The position numbers and the translations under genes were made by a program. This document shows, one piece after another, positions 5,925 to 13,527 of a stretch of DNA of 18,460 nucleotides (position 1 is its first letter; the number at the start of each line of letters is the position of its first letter). Location: NCBI GenBank assembly GCA_030673995.1, contig DAOUYU010000009.1:1-18460 (forward strand), in the 5' to 3' direction. Under the pieces are notes generated by a model. It was not told where the DNA came from. It ran no database searches and saw only the letters and a list, made by a program, of their open reading frames with translations. Source of the DNA: Candidatus Aminicenantota bacterium (GTDB lineage: Bacteria > Acidobacteriota > Aminicenantia > Aminicenantales > Aminicenantaceae).

Positions 5925-7271
5925 TTAAATGTTGTATTTTTTAACTTTTGCCCAGAGGGTTTTACGGTCTATTCCTAAAATTCCAGCTGTTTTGCTTTTA
6001 TTCCCGTATTGAGCTTGAAGTACAGCTTTAATATACTGCTTTTCTATCTCTTCTAATTTTCTAAACTTTCCTTCAATTGGATTCCAGAATTCGGAGTTAA
6101 AACTTATTCCATGATATACCAGGTCATATATTTCCCTGCCTTTTGAAAGCACCACCGCCCTCTCTATAGTGTTTTCCAGTTCTCTTATGTTTCCGGGCCA
6201 ATCGTATTCCTTTAGCGCTTTTTTAACTTGAGAAGATATTGAGTTAATGCTCTTTTTGGCCCTCTTGTTGTATTTTTGCAAAAAATGTTCGACAAGGAGA
6301 GGAATATCCTCCTTTCTTTTCCTTAAAGGAGGGATGTGGATTGGCACTACACTCAAACGGTAGAAAAGGTCTTCTCTAAATTTTCCTTCCCTTACAGCGT
6401 CTGCCAGATTTTCGTTTGTGGCTGCGAGAATACGAACATCTACTTTAATAGGCTTTGAACTTCCGACTCGAGTCACTTCTCGTTCCTGGATGACTCTTAA
6501 GAGATTAGCCTGAATGTTGAGACTGATATTGCTGATTTCATCGAAGAAGATAGTTCCTCCGTTGGCCACTTCAAATCGGCCATGTTTCGTCTCGTAAGCC
6601 CCTGTGAAAGATCCTTTGACATGACCAAAGAGCTCGCTTTCAAAGAGAGTTTCCACTAGTGCCCCACAATCGACGGCGACAAAGGGACTGTTGTACCTTG
6701 GACTATGATTGTGTACTTCTCGGGCAATGAGTTCTTTGCCTGTTCCGCTTTCTCCGGTTATAAGCACTGTGCTTTCGGTGGGGCTGACGCGCCTAACAAC
6801 ATCTAAAACTTTTTCCATAGCCTTGCTTTTCCAGACAACCATATCAAATTCACTTTTTGCTTCCAGTTCTTTACGGAGATAAATATTTTCAAGGAGAATT
6901 TTTTGGCTTCCCATGGCTTTTTTTGTAATAACACGCAGACTGTCGGGACTAAACGGCTTGGTCAAATAGTCAAAGGCTCCTCGCCTCATGGCTTCAACCG
7001 CAGATTCTATAGAGGCGTAGCCGGTTATTATTATGACTGGCGTTTCAGGCGTTCCCTCTTTAATCTTGCTTAAAATCTCCATTCCATCCAGGCCGGGCAA
7101 TTTCAAATCGAGGAGGACAACATGGAAGAATTCTTTCTTGAAGAACTGAAGGCCTTCGTTCCCATCTTTGGCTCTCTTAACTGTATATCCTTCTTTTTGG
7201 AGGACTTGACTGCAGGAGTCTCTGATGGCTTCATCATCGTCAATGATTAGAATCTTGACTTTTTCATTCAT
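5925..7271 (-). CDS. NtrC-family sigma-54-dependent response regulator
   Basis: This 448-residue protein has three domains. A receiver (1-120) has D11-D13, phosphoacceptor D55 (VVLLDLKLPG) and K105. An AAA+ domain (about 143-375) has Walker A GESGTGKE (173-180), the sigma-54 contact loop GSFTGA (220-225) and Walker B with D244/E245. A Fis-type helix-turn-helix closes the protein (about 423-446, NKSKTAGILGIDRKTLW). Phosphorylation would drive oligomerisation and ATP-dependent opening of sigma-54 promoters. Its start overlaps the 3' end of the histidine kinase gene by 8 nt, so the two form a two-component pair. A good sigma-54 promoter sits between this gene and the hydrogenase operon, making hydBGDA its most likely target. 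Which signal it reports is not visible. Confidence 0.93.
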   Translation of the reverse strand: MNEKVKILIIDDDEAIRDSCSQVLQKEGYTVKRAKDGNEGLQFFKKEFFHVVLLDLKLPGLDGMEILSKIKEGTPETPVIIITGYASIESAVEAMRRGAFDYLTKPFSPDSLRVITKKAMGSQKILLENIYLRKELEAKSEFDMVVWKSKAMEKVLDVVRRVSPTESTVLITGESGTGKELIAREVHNHSPRYNSPFVAVDCGALVETLFESELFGHVKGSFTGAYETKHGRFEVANGGTIFFDEISNISLNIQANLLRVIQEREVTRVGSSKPIKVDVRILAATNENLADAVREGKFREDLFYRLSVVPIHIPPLRKRKEDIPLLVEHFLQKYNKRAKKSINSISSQVKKALKEYDWPGNIRELENTIERAVVLSKGREIYDLVYHGISFNSEFWNPIEGKFRKLEEIEKQYIKAVLQAQYGNKSKTAGILGIDRKTLWAKVKKYNI

Positions 7272-9249
7272 GTTCTCGTTCCTCCGGGACAGGAAGCTTC
7301 ACAGTAAATGTGGAACCCTTTCCAGCTTCGCTCTTAACTTCAATTGTTCCCTGATGTTTTTGGATGATGCTGTAACTTATGGCAAGACCCAAGCCAGTGC
7401 CCTTGCCAACCTCTTTAGTAGAAAAGAAAGGTTCAAAAAGTCTTTTTTTATCTTTTTCTTTTATACCAGGGCCTGTGTCTGAAAATTTTACCTCAATATA
7501 TGAACCTTCCTCACTCAGAGAGGAACTGAGGGTGAGAACTCCGTTTCCATTCATGGCTTCTGCGGCGTTGAGAATGATATTCATAAAAACCTGTTGGAGC
7601 TGGGCGCTATCTGCCACTATTTTGGGTAATGGAGAAGCGTACATTTTTTTTAGGCGTATGTTTTGAAAGAGCGCCTGGCGCTCCATAATGGAAAGAGATG
7701 TGTCCACTATTTCGTTGATATTTATCAGGGACATTTCTGGTTCTTTTGGACGGGCAAACTCAAGGAGACTTTTAACTATATCCTTACATCTGGAAGTTTC
7801 TTTGACTACCTTTTTCAGATTTTCATAATGAGGGCTTTTTTTGTCTGCATCTTCAAGCAGCAGATGACTGTATATAAGGATGCTGCCCAAAGGATTATTG
7901 ATTTCATGAGCGACGCCGGCAGCTAATTTTCCTAGAGATGCTAATTTTTCAGCTTCAAAGAGATGAGCTTGCATTTCTGTCAATTCTTTTGTTCGCTCTT
8001 CGACTTTTTTCTCCAGAGTTTTTCCCCATTCAACGAGTTTTTCATTAGCCGTTTTCAAGTCTGCTGTCATTTTGTTAAAGGAATCAGCTAAGTAGCCAAT
8101 TTCATCTTTGGAATTTACTTTAACCTTGTGGGACAAATCTCCCCTGGCTATTTCTTGAGTAGCAATGACTATTTTTTGGAGAGGGTTGATAATTCTTGTT
8201 GTAGAAAAATAAAGGATGACCAACAACACAACAACAAAGAGAGAGGCCATTATGGTAAATGCCAGCATAACTCGTTTTGTTGTATCGATATAGGGTCTTT
8301 CAAGCATCCCTACGTAGAGAATGCCTATAATTTTGTCATTGATATTTTTTATGGGCTCGTAGGCTGTAATGTACCAATCGTTGACCACAAAGGCTCTGGC
8401 AATCCAGGGTTTGCCTTCCTTAAGGACAGCATTATTGACTTCCTTAGAAATTCTTGTGCCGATGGCTCTCTCATTTTTTTCATTTTTAACATTGGTCGAG
8501 ATCCGTAAATCATGCTGAAATATTGTCGCAGTTCCTTTATCCCGGCCCTTATATTTCTCGCCTTTGTAAACAGTGTCTTTTACGCGGTCGGCAATCTCAG
8601 AGTTGCGGTTAAGAAGTATTCCTCCGTAGAGTACACCCAGGATGGTGTTGTTTTCATCTTTGATAGAGGAAGCCGCTTTCAACATCATGCCGCTTGTTTC
8701 TTTATTTTCTGGTCTGGGAGCAGCCTTTGGAGTGGGGATAAATTCCAAATAAGCTTGATCAACCAAATCTTTACCTTCTTTTAAGAGTTCTTCACGAAGG
8801 ATAATTTGTGGCTTAGCTGCAACATCTTTTTTCAGCATCCATTTTATTATTTCATCCTGGGATTGATCATCGCCCAATACTTCTGGATTGCGTGCTCTTA
8901 CCATCACGATTCCTTTATGATCAGTTAGCGTTAATATGTCCAACCCATGTTCCTCTCTTACGCGGTTAAGCTTTTTTAAAAGGATACTTTGTCTGTTACT
9001 TTTTATGTCCTCCTGGATACCTTCTCTTGCTGCGGTTAAACTGATAATTTCTTTTATATCATTCAGCTTTTCGTTAAAAACCATCCAGGCAGAAGCCAAG
9101 TCATGCTTTACTTTGGCTTGGGCTTGAGATATGACTGTATTTTTAACCAGTCTTGATCCAAAAATTAAAGATAATAAGCCTCCGAGAATAATGACAATAA
9201 GAAAACTGAGGATAATTTTGGTTCTTAAAGAGAAATGAGGAAGTTGCAT
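7264..9249 (-). CDS. Membrane histidine kinase with Cache-type sensor, HAMP and NtrB-like kinase core
   Basis: This 661-residue kinase has a first membrane helix (about 11-32), a large extracytoplasmic sensor region (about 33-320) with Cache-like features (for example ISTNVK, IGTRIS and DWYITAYEPI, then IGILYVGM), a second membrane helix (about 326-348), a HAMP linker (about 349-400), a coiled stretch (400-435) and the kinase core. The phosphoacceptor is H448 in AAGVAHEINNPLGS. The ATP-binding domain has N561, DTGPGI (591-596) and GKGTGLGL (616-623). It is co-transcribed with the NtrC-type regulator, overlapping it by 8 nt, and should phosphorylate that protein. A possible sigma-70 promoter lies just upstream. 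The ligand is unknown; Cache domains generally bind small extracytoplasmic molecules such as organic acids or amino acids. Confidence 0.92.
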   Translation of the reverse strand: MQLPHFSLRTKIILSFLIVIILGGLLSLIFGSRLVKNTVISQAQAKVKHDLASAWMVFNEKLNDIKEIISLTAAREGIQEDIKSNRQSILLKKLNRVREEHGLDILTLTDHKGIVMVRARNPEVLGDDQSQDEIIKWMLKKDVAAKPQIILREELLKEGKDLVDQAYLEFIPTPKAAPRPENKETSGMMLKAASSIKDENNTILGVLYGGILLNRNSEIADRVKDTVYKGEKYKGRDKGTATIFQHDLRISTNVKNEKNERAIGTRISKEVNNAVLKEGKPWIARAFVVNDWYITAYEPIKNINDKIIGILYVGMLERPYIDTTKRVMLAFTIMASLFVVVLLVILYFSTTRIINPLQKIVIATQEIARGDLSHKVKVNSKDEIGYLADSFNKMTADLKTANEKLVEWGKTLEKKVEERTKELTEMQAHLFEAEKLASLGKLAAGVAHEINNPLGSILIYSHLLLEDADKKSPHYENLKKVVKETSRCKDIVKSLLEFARPKEPEMSLININEIVDTSLSIMERQALFQNIRLKKMYASPLPKIVADSAQLQQVFMNIILNAAEAMNGNGVLTLSSSLSEEGSYIEVKFSDTGPGIKEKDKKRLFEPFFSTKEVGKGTGLGLAISYSIIQKHQGTIEVKSEAGKGSTFTVKLPVPEEREHE

Positions 9250-9288
9250 CTTAATTTTAATATGTTGAAGAATGATTATCTAAAAATT

Positions 9289-9318
9289 ATTATACTTTAA
9301 ACAGAGGGCTTAGTTCAA
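9289..9318 (-). promoter_or_regulatory. Candidate sigma-70-type promoter of the kinase-regulator pair
   Basis: On the minus strand a perfect -10 TATAAT (9294-9289) is preceded by TTGAAC (9318-9313, 4 of 6 to consensus) with an 18-nt spacer. It lies about 40 nt upstream of the histidine kinase ATG. The leader has no strong ribosome-binding site. Confidence 0.5.
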
Positions 9319-9374
9319 GCTGTCGCTCATTATCCAAAACTCTGTGACTCAGAACACTCATTTATCCGTTTGAT

Positions 9375-10913
9375 TTACCAGAATATTATGTAGAGAGCAA
9401 TGGTGACTGCAACCACTGCCAAACCAAGCCATAGGGCCAATGATGAGGGCTTCAGGTCAACACCGCCTTTTGATGGCAAACTTTTTGGTTCCTGGAGAGG
9501 CCTGAGAGCCGTAACGATCGCCATGGCCAAAATGAGTATCGCGAAGGTGATAGCCATTTTATTCAGGAACACGATGTGAGCGAAATAATTCAGATGCAGG
9601 ATGCCGTAAACGGGTACGTTGAGGATTAAAGCCGTAATGGCGGCTGAAGGAGGAGCGCGTTTAAAAATAAGCCCAAAAACAAAAGCAGCGAGTATTCCGG
9701 GTGAGATAAATCCCTGGAAGTCCTGAATATAGTGGAAAATCCCCTGGAACTTCGGATGCCCCAATTGAGGCGCGATGAAACATCCGGCTACAACAAATAC
9801 AGCCGTCATCATACGTCCGATTGTGATCAAGGATTGAGGGGAAGCATCTTTTTTAAAATGACGTTTGTAGAGGTCCATAGTGAAAATGGTGGAGGCCGAA
9901 TTCAGCATAGAGTCTAGAGAGCTCATGATCGCTCCGAAAATGGCCGCAAACATAAATCCTTTAAATCCGGCCGGGATAAGATTCTTGATCAATAAAGGAT
10001 AAGCCTGGTCGGCGGTTGAAAGCTGGTCTTTGTAAAGTTGAAGAGCTATTATCCCCGGGAAGACCACGAGGAACGGAATGAGAAGCTTCAAGCTGGCGGC
10101 AAAAACAATCCCAAGCTGCCCTTGTCTCAGGCTCTTTGCTCCGAGAGTTCTTTGCATGATGTATTGGTTCAGACCCCAATAGTAGAAGTTGGGAATCCAT
10201 ATACCGATGATGAGCGCTGTCCATGGAATTTCAATGTGATCAGAAGGAAGAATCATATGGAGTCTGTCGGCATTGGTTTGAAGGAAGTTACCCACACCAC
10301 CTACTGCGATAAATCCGAGAACCATAGTGATTATCCCGCCTATAATCAATGCAGAGCCTTGAATGAGGTCTGCCCAGACGACGGCTCTTAATCCGCCGTA
10401 AGTGGTGTAAAAAGCAGCGATGATGCCGATGATCCAGACTGATGTTGTCAGGTCCACTCCGAATATTGTGTGCAAGGTCAAGCCTCCTGAATAGAGGACT
10501 GCAGCGATAGTGACTACAACGTATATGATCACAGTATAAAAAGCCATGATCGCACGCGGGATAGGATTGTAGCGGTGTTCGAGGAATTCCGGAATGGTGA
10601 AAATTCCGCTTTTGAGAAACTTGGGCAGGAAAAAAATAGCAATAACAACAAGAGTAATGGCCGCTATCCACTCGTAACTCGCCACTGCCATCCCCACATG
10701 TCCAGCGCTTTGACCGGACATTCCGACAAACTGTTCTGTGGAAATGTTAGAAGCTATGAGCGAGAAGCCGATCAGATACCAGCCCAGGCTTCTTCCAGCC
10801 AGGAAGTAATCTTCGCTTGTTTCCTTTTTTTTGCGGCTTTTGTAAAGGCTAACCCCAACAACAAAGCAAATGAAGGCCAGGAAAAATACGATATCAAGCC
10901 AGCCTAATTCCAT
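9375..10913 (-). CDS. Sodium:solute symporter, SGLT-like sugar transporter
   Basis: This is a 512-residue polytopic membrane protein of the SSS family. Long stretches resemble the Vibrio sodium/galactose transporter vSGLT as I remember it: TSEDYFLAGRSLGW (32-45), SNISTEQFVGMSG (55-67), SYEWIAAITL (79-88), FYYWGLNQYIMQRTL (243-257), SSLDSMLNSASTIFTMD (331-347) and YIQDFQGFISPGI (395-407). The Glu/Gln of NISTEQ, the YE pair and the Gln of YIQ are positions that bind sugar in vSGLT, so a hexose-like substrate is likely, though not proven. The SS-x-x-S segment fits the Na+ site. A good AAGGAAGG ribosome-binding site precedes the ATG. It follows the sulfotransferase gene by 29 nt in the same direction. 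Confidence 0.92.
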   Translation of the reverse strand: MELGWLDIVFFLAFICFVVGVSLYKSRKKKETSEDYFLAGRSLGWYLIGFSLIASNISTEQFVGMSGQSAGHVGMAVASYEWIAAITLVVIAIFFLPKFLKSGIFTIPEFLEHRYNPIPRAIMAFYTVIIYVVVTIAAVLYSGGLTLHTIFGVDLTTSVWIIGIIAAFYTTYGGLRAVVWADLIQGSALIIGGIITMVLGFIAVGGVGNFLQTNADRLHMILPSDHIEIPWTALIIGIWIPNFYYWGLNQYIMQRTLGAKSLRQGQLGIVFAASLKLLIPFLVVFPGIIALQLYKDQLSTADQAYPLLIKNLIPAGFKGFMFAAIFGAIMSSLDSMLNSASTIFTMDLYKRHFKKDASPQSLITIGRMMTAVFVVAGCFIAPQLGHPKFQGIFHYIQDFQGFISPGILAAFVFGLIFKRAPPSAAITALILNVPVYGILHLNYFAHIVFLNKMAITFAILILAMAIVTALRPLQEPKSLPSKGGVDLKPSSLALWLGLAVVAVTIALYIIFW

Positions 10914-10942
10914 GAAGCTTGCCTTCCTTTCTTCTCGACGTG

Positions 10943-12265
10943 TTATTCTATCTTATTTTTTTTCTTTTTCCAAAGCCAGAATAAATAGACAGCCGGAACT
11001 TGATAGAAGGCGATGATAATGGGCGAGAGGATAAGCCAGAAGATATTGAAATCAGGGAAAAAAAGGACAATGAAGAATAAAAAACCACCCAGAGAGGCCA
11101 GGATTGAAGCGATAAGCAGGATATTCGAGTATATTTTTTTAAATATATTTAATAAGGAATATTTTGTTGGCCTTTTATAATTCATGTCTCTGTATTTTTT
11201 TATTTTTTCTTCTTTCCATTCAGGATAACCACTTTTCAGGGCCGTTTCATATAAAATCGATACAATGTTCTTTTTTTCTTCTTCTGTAAAATATTTTACC
11301 CACCGGGGATCTCCACCCTGTTTTATCACTTTACCAATTTTTTGTCTCTCTTTATCCACAGAATTTGAACTCGAAGGAATATTATTGACGGTTGGAATAA
11401 ACAAAGATTCAGAAAAATTTATATTTAAAAAATGACAAATCATATCTATGCTATCCGATAATCGACTGACCAGATCTTCATAGCGCAGAATCAAATAACG
11501 TTCATGTTCAAATGTGTCTAAATTCTTCCATCCTAAATTGAGTAAAGACTTGATACGAAATGCTCCATCATTGACATTAAATTTTGCATTTCTCAAAGAA
11601 GAAAATTTTTTTTGAGAAAATAAATTCTCTAGTGGATCGCGTATAATATGAATAAACTTTGCTTGAGGGAAATTTTCTAAAATGACTTCAACATATTCTT
11701 CATTTCCTGGAGTTTTTTCTACCCAGTGTTTGATATTATTATTCTTATTATAATCAGTGGCATACATAGACGAAACAACAGCCAAAAATGGCTCCATTTT
11801 CTGTCCTAAAAAGTATTTAAGATGTAATAAAAATTGTTTATACTTTTCAGGGCTTTTACCAAAAAACCAGAAGGGTTTTTGTCCTAACGGATTAACTAAA
11901 CGTTTTATCCAATAGAGAGCAAGAGAATTAAATTTCCATTTTTGATTGTAGAATCTACTCATATAAGTAGAATCACCGGGCATTACATATAAGTTAGGAT
12001 GGCCATCAAGCAATTGAGCGAGTAAGGTGGTACCAGATCTGCCTGGCCCACAAATGAATATTGGAGACTTTATAAATTTATTAATTTCTCCAACTTTTGA
12101 GTGATCAGGAGTCCAATCTAAATTGAGTTCATTTAATAACAAATCGAAGAAATATTCACATTCTTTTTCTAGCTTATGCCAAATAGGGCCTCTTACTGGA
12201 TATTCCTCATCCCTTTTCTTCAGCAGATCATCTATATATTTTATTTTTTCAAGTAAAATTCCCAT
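10943..12265 (-). CDS. Sulfotransferase-family protein with two C-terminal membrane helices
   Basis: This 440-residue protein has the PAPS-binding signature of sulfotransferases: a 5'-phosphosulfate loop ICGPGRSGTTLLAQLL (71-86), WVEKTPGN (181-188) and the 3'-phosphate segment FIHIIRDPLENLFSQ (204-218). RYEDLV follows at 261-266. The family moves sulfate from PAPS to a sugar, lipid or protein hydroxyl. After residue 375 the protein carries two long hydrophobic stretches (about 381-403 and 409-431) and a Lys-rich end, so it should be anchored in the inner membrane by its C-terminus with the catalytic domain in the cytoplasm. The gene looks visibly richer in A/T than its neighbours, which may indicate transfer. 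It starts 57 nt behind tRNA-Val and precedes the symporter. No PAPS-synthesis genes are in the window and the acceptor is unknown. Confidence 0.82.
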   Translation of the reverse strand: MGILLEKIKYIDDLLKKRDEEYPVRGPIWHKLEKECEYFFDLLLNELNLDWTPDHSKVGEINKFIKSPIFICGPGRSGTTLLAQLLDGHPNLYVMPGDSTYMSRFYNQKWKFNSLALYWIKRLVNPLGQKPFWFFGKSPEKYKQFLLHLKYFLGQKMEPFLAVVSSMYATDYNKNNNIKHWVEKTPGNEEYVEVILENFPQAKFIHIIRDPLENLFSQKKFSSLRNAKFNVNDGAFRIKSLLNLGWKNLDTFEHERYLILRYEDLVSRLSDSIDMICHFLNINFSESLFIPTVNNIPSSSNSVDKERQKIGKVIKQGGDPRWVKYFTEEEKKNIVSILYETALKSGYPEWKEEKIKKYRDMNYKRPTKYSLLNIFKKIYSNILLIASILASLGGFLFFIVLFFPDFNIFWLILSPIIIAFYQVPAVYLFWLWKKKKNKIE

Positions 12266-12294
12266 ATATCTACCACATTAAAAGAAGAGCCTCT

Positions 12295-12317
12295 TTTCCC
12301 CTGATAATATGGGGAAA
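12295..12317 (-). terminator. Hairpin between tRNA-Val and the sulfotransferase gene
   Basis: TTTCCCC (12295-12301) and GGGGAAA (12311-12317) form a perfect 7-bp stem with a 9-nt loop, starting 5 nt past the tRNA 3' end. On the minus strand it is followed by a short AAGAG/CTCTT dyad and CTTTT rather than a clean U-tract, so it may be a weak terminator or a processing or attenuation hairpin. Confidence 0.4.
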
Positions 12318-12321
12318 TCTC

Positions 12322-12396
12322 TGGTGGGCGGTACTGGGCTCGAACCAGTGACCCCCGGCTTGTAAGGCCGGTGCTCTACCGCTGAGCTAACCGCCC
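12322..12396 (-). tRNA. tRNA-Val (anticodon UAC), CCA encoded
   Basis: Read on the minus strand, the acceptor GGGCGGT pairs with ACCGCCC. The D arm is AGCTCAGCGGTAGAGC. The anticodon stem CCGGC/GCCGG holds the loop CTTACAA, giving anticodon TAC. The T arm contains the GGTTCGAGCC core. A templated CCA closes the 75-nt gene. No disruption is seen in any arm. Confidence 0.95.
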
Positions 12397-12421
12397 GCTT
12401 TTTCTCTTGAAAAGCAATATT

Positions 12422-12450
12422 AAAGTAGAGAAAACATCACTTTTTGTCAA
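12422..12450 (-). promoter_or_regulatory. Candidate sigma-70-type promoter of tRNA-Val
   Basis: On the minus strand a consensus -35 TTGACA (12450-12445) is followed after 17 nt by TACTTT (12427-12422), a TANNNT-type -10. The tRNA 5' end is 26 nt beyond the -10. The -35 shares three bases (12448-12450) with the left target duplication of the adjacent MITE-like element. Confidence 0.5.
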
Positions 12451-12456
12451 TAGATA

Positions 12457-12556
12457 GGAAGCATCTCCATTTTCCTTATTAAAAATCTGATTGGGAGCGA
12501 AGCCATTCCCAAAAACATATCTTAGCGATAGACATCACGGAAAAGGAGATGCTTCC
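12457..12556. mobile_element. 100-bp MITE-like insertion with 9-bp target-site duplication
   Basis: The element begins GGAAGCATCTCCATTTTCC and ends GGAAAAGGAGATGCTTCC. The ends are inverted repeats of 12 perfect bases, extended to 18 with one single-base indel. It is flanked directly on both sides by the same nonamer CAATAGATA (12448-12456 and 12557-12565), as expected for a target duplication. The interior has a smaller dyad TTGGGA/TCCCAA. It has no coding capacity, so it would be moved in trans. It sits between the divergent tRNA-Val and rplU promoters. The structure is seen directly; the transposase family is unknown. Confidence 0.82.
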
Positions 12557-12587
12557 CAATAGATATTGAAGTCATATTGATGTCATA

Positions 12588-12616
12588 TTGACACAAAAAT
12601 AGCCATATGTTAAAGT
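12588..12616 (+). promoter_or_regulatory. Candidate sigma-70-type promoter of the rplU operon
   Basis: A perfect -35 TTGACA (12588-12593) and a -10 TAAAGT (12611-12616, 4 of 6) are separated by the optimal 17 nt. The inferred start is near 12623, about 32 nt before rplU. A tandem direct repeat GTCATATTGA (12571-12580 and 12582-12591) overlaps the -35 from upstream and could be an operator, or chance. Confidence 0.6.
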
Positions 12617-12654
12617 TAGACTCCTAATCACGCGCAAAAATTGAGGTATAAAAG

Positions 12655-13236
12655 ATGTTTGCTGTCATAAAAACAGGTGGAAAACAGTACAAAGTTCAAG
12701 AAGGCGATGTTCTTGAAATTGAAAAACTCCATAAAGAAAAGGGTCAAAAAGTTACTTTTGACAAGGTTCTTCTCATTGAAGAGGGAGGAAAGACCCTGAT
12801 CGGAAATCCCTTCATAGAGGATGCTCAGGTAAAGGCAGAGATTATTGAAAACTTTAAAGATAAGAAAGTCATTGTCTTTAAGAAAAAAAGAAGGAAGCAG
12901 TATAAGAAGAAGAGAGGACACCGTCAGGAGCTCACCAGGGTAAAAATTGAAAAGATCGCTTCGAAGGAAAAATCTGCTGCAGTGAAAAAGCCAGCTAAAG
13001 CGGTAAAAGAGAAAAAAGAAATGGTACCTCCGAAGAAAAGAGCAGCAGTAGGTAAGGAGAAAACAAAAGCTGCCAAGAAACCTGAACCAGAAAAAGAGGA
13101 AAAGAAGGGAAAAAAAGAGGAGCCAAAAACTCAAACAAAAGCCGAAGCCAAAAAAGCTGAAAAGCCAAAAGTAAAGGCCCCGGCTAAAAAGAAGACTACA
13201 GCTAATGCTGCTGCAGAGGACAAAAAGCAGCCTTAA
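12655..13236 (+). CDS. rplU: 50S ribosomal protein L21 with long basic C-terminal tail
   Basis: Residues 1-101 are a standard L21: MFAVIKTGGKQYKVQEGD at the start, then the basic KKKRRKQYKKKRGHRQ segment (76-91) that contacts 23S rRNA, and LTRVKIEKI at the usual end. The frame then continues for about 92 residues of low-complexity Lys/Ala/Glu/Pro sequence with repeated KKP, AKK and EKEE units. Total length is 193, against about 103 in typical bacteria. A GAGGT ribosome-binding site lies about 9 nt before the ATG. It is followed by rpmA after 15 nt. The tail resembles the disordered histone H1-like tails that some bacterial ribosomal and nucleic-acid-binding proteins carry; its role is unknown. 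Confidence 0.95.
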   Translation: MFAVIKTGGKQYKVQEGDVLEIEKLHKEKGQKVTFDKVLLIEEGGKTLIGNPFIEDAQVKAEIIENFKDKKVIVFKKKRRKQYKKKRGHRQELTRVKIEKIASKEKSAAVKKPAKAVKEKKEMVPPKKRAAVGKEKTKAAKKPEPEKEEKKGKKEEPKTQTKAEAKKAEKPKVKAPAKKKTTANAAAEDKKQP

Positions 13237-13251
13237 CGAAGGAGAATAAGA

Positions 13252-13506
13252 ATGGCACATAAAAAATCTGGTGGAAGCGCAAAGAACGGAAGAGAGAGCC
13301 ATTCAAAGAGGCTGGGTGTTAAACGGTCAGGTGGACAATTTGTTAACGCTGGTTCCATTCTAGTGCGACAAAGAGGCACACCGTTTAAACCAGGAATGAA
13401 TGTCGGAAGAGGAAAAGACGACACTCTTTTTGCTAGGACCACAGGAATTGTTCAGTTTGAAACCAAAGGCAAGAGAGGGAAATATGTCTCTGTCATCCCT
13501 TCCTAG
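13252..13506 (+). CDS. rpmA: 50S ribosomal protein L27
   Basis: This 84-residue protein has the classical L27 N-terminus MAHKKSGGSAKNGRESHSKR, whose tail reaches towards the peptidyl-transferase centre, and the RQRGTPFKPGMNVGRGKDDTL block (residues 40-60). It has no cleavable N-terminal extension of the Firmicutes type, since it begins directly with MAHKK. A clear GGAG site precedes the ATG. It follows rplU by 15 nt and precedes obg by 21 nt, the usual rplU-rpmA-obg order. Confidence 0.97.
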   Translation: MAHKKSGGSAKNGRESHSKRLGVKRSGGQFVNAGSILVRQRGTPFKPGMNVGRGKDDTLFARTTGIVQFETKGKRGKYVSVIPS

Positions 13507-13527
13507 GAGGCATAGACTCCGCTAAGT

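Noticed and set aside
9340..9375. Short TCTG-N5-CAGA dyad after the symporter gene as a terminator
   Set aside because: The stem is only 4 bp with no proper T-tract, which is not enough to call.
10038..10671. Long plus- and minus-frame open frames inside the symporter gene
   Set aside because: They are shadows of a clearly conserved transporter. Their translations are rich in Cys, His and Arg and match nothing.
12266..12400. tRNA-Val as an integration site for a genomic island
   Set aside because: There is no integrase and no duplicated tRNA 3' end within the window, and the neighbouring genes do not look like phage or ICE cargo.
12628..13302. A 224-codon minus-strand open frame opposite rplU
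   Set aside because: It is the mirror of the Lys-rich L21 tail, giving an improbable Phe/Leu/Ser-rich protein. rplU and rpmA are unambiguous on the other strand.
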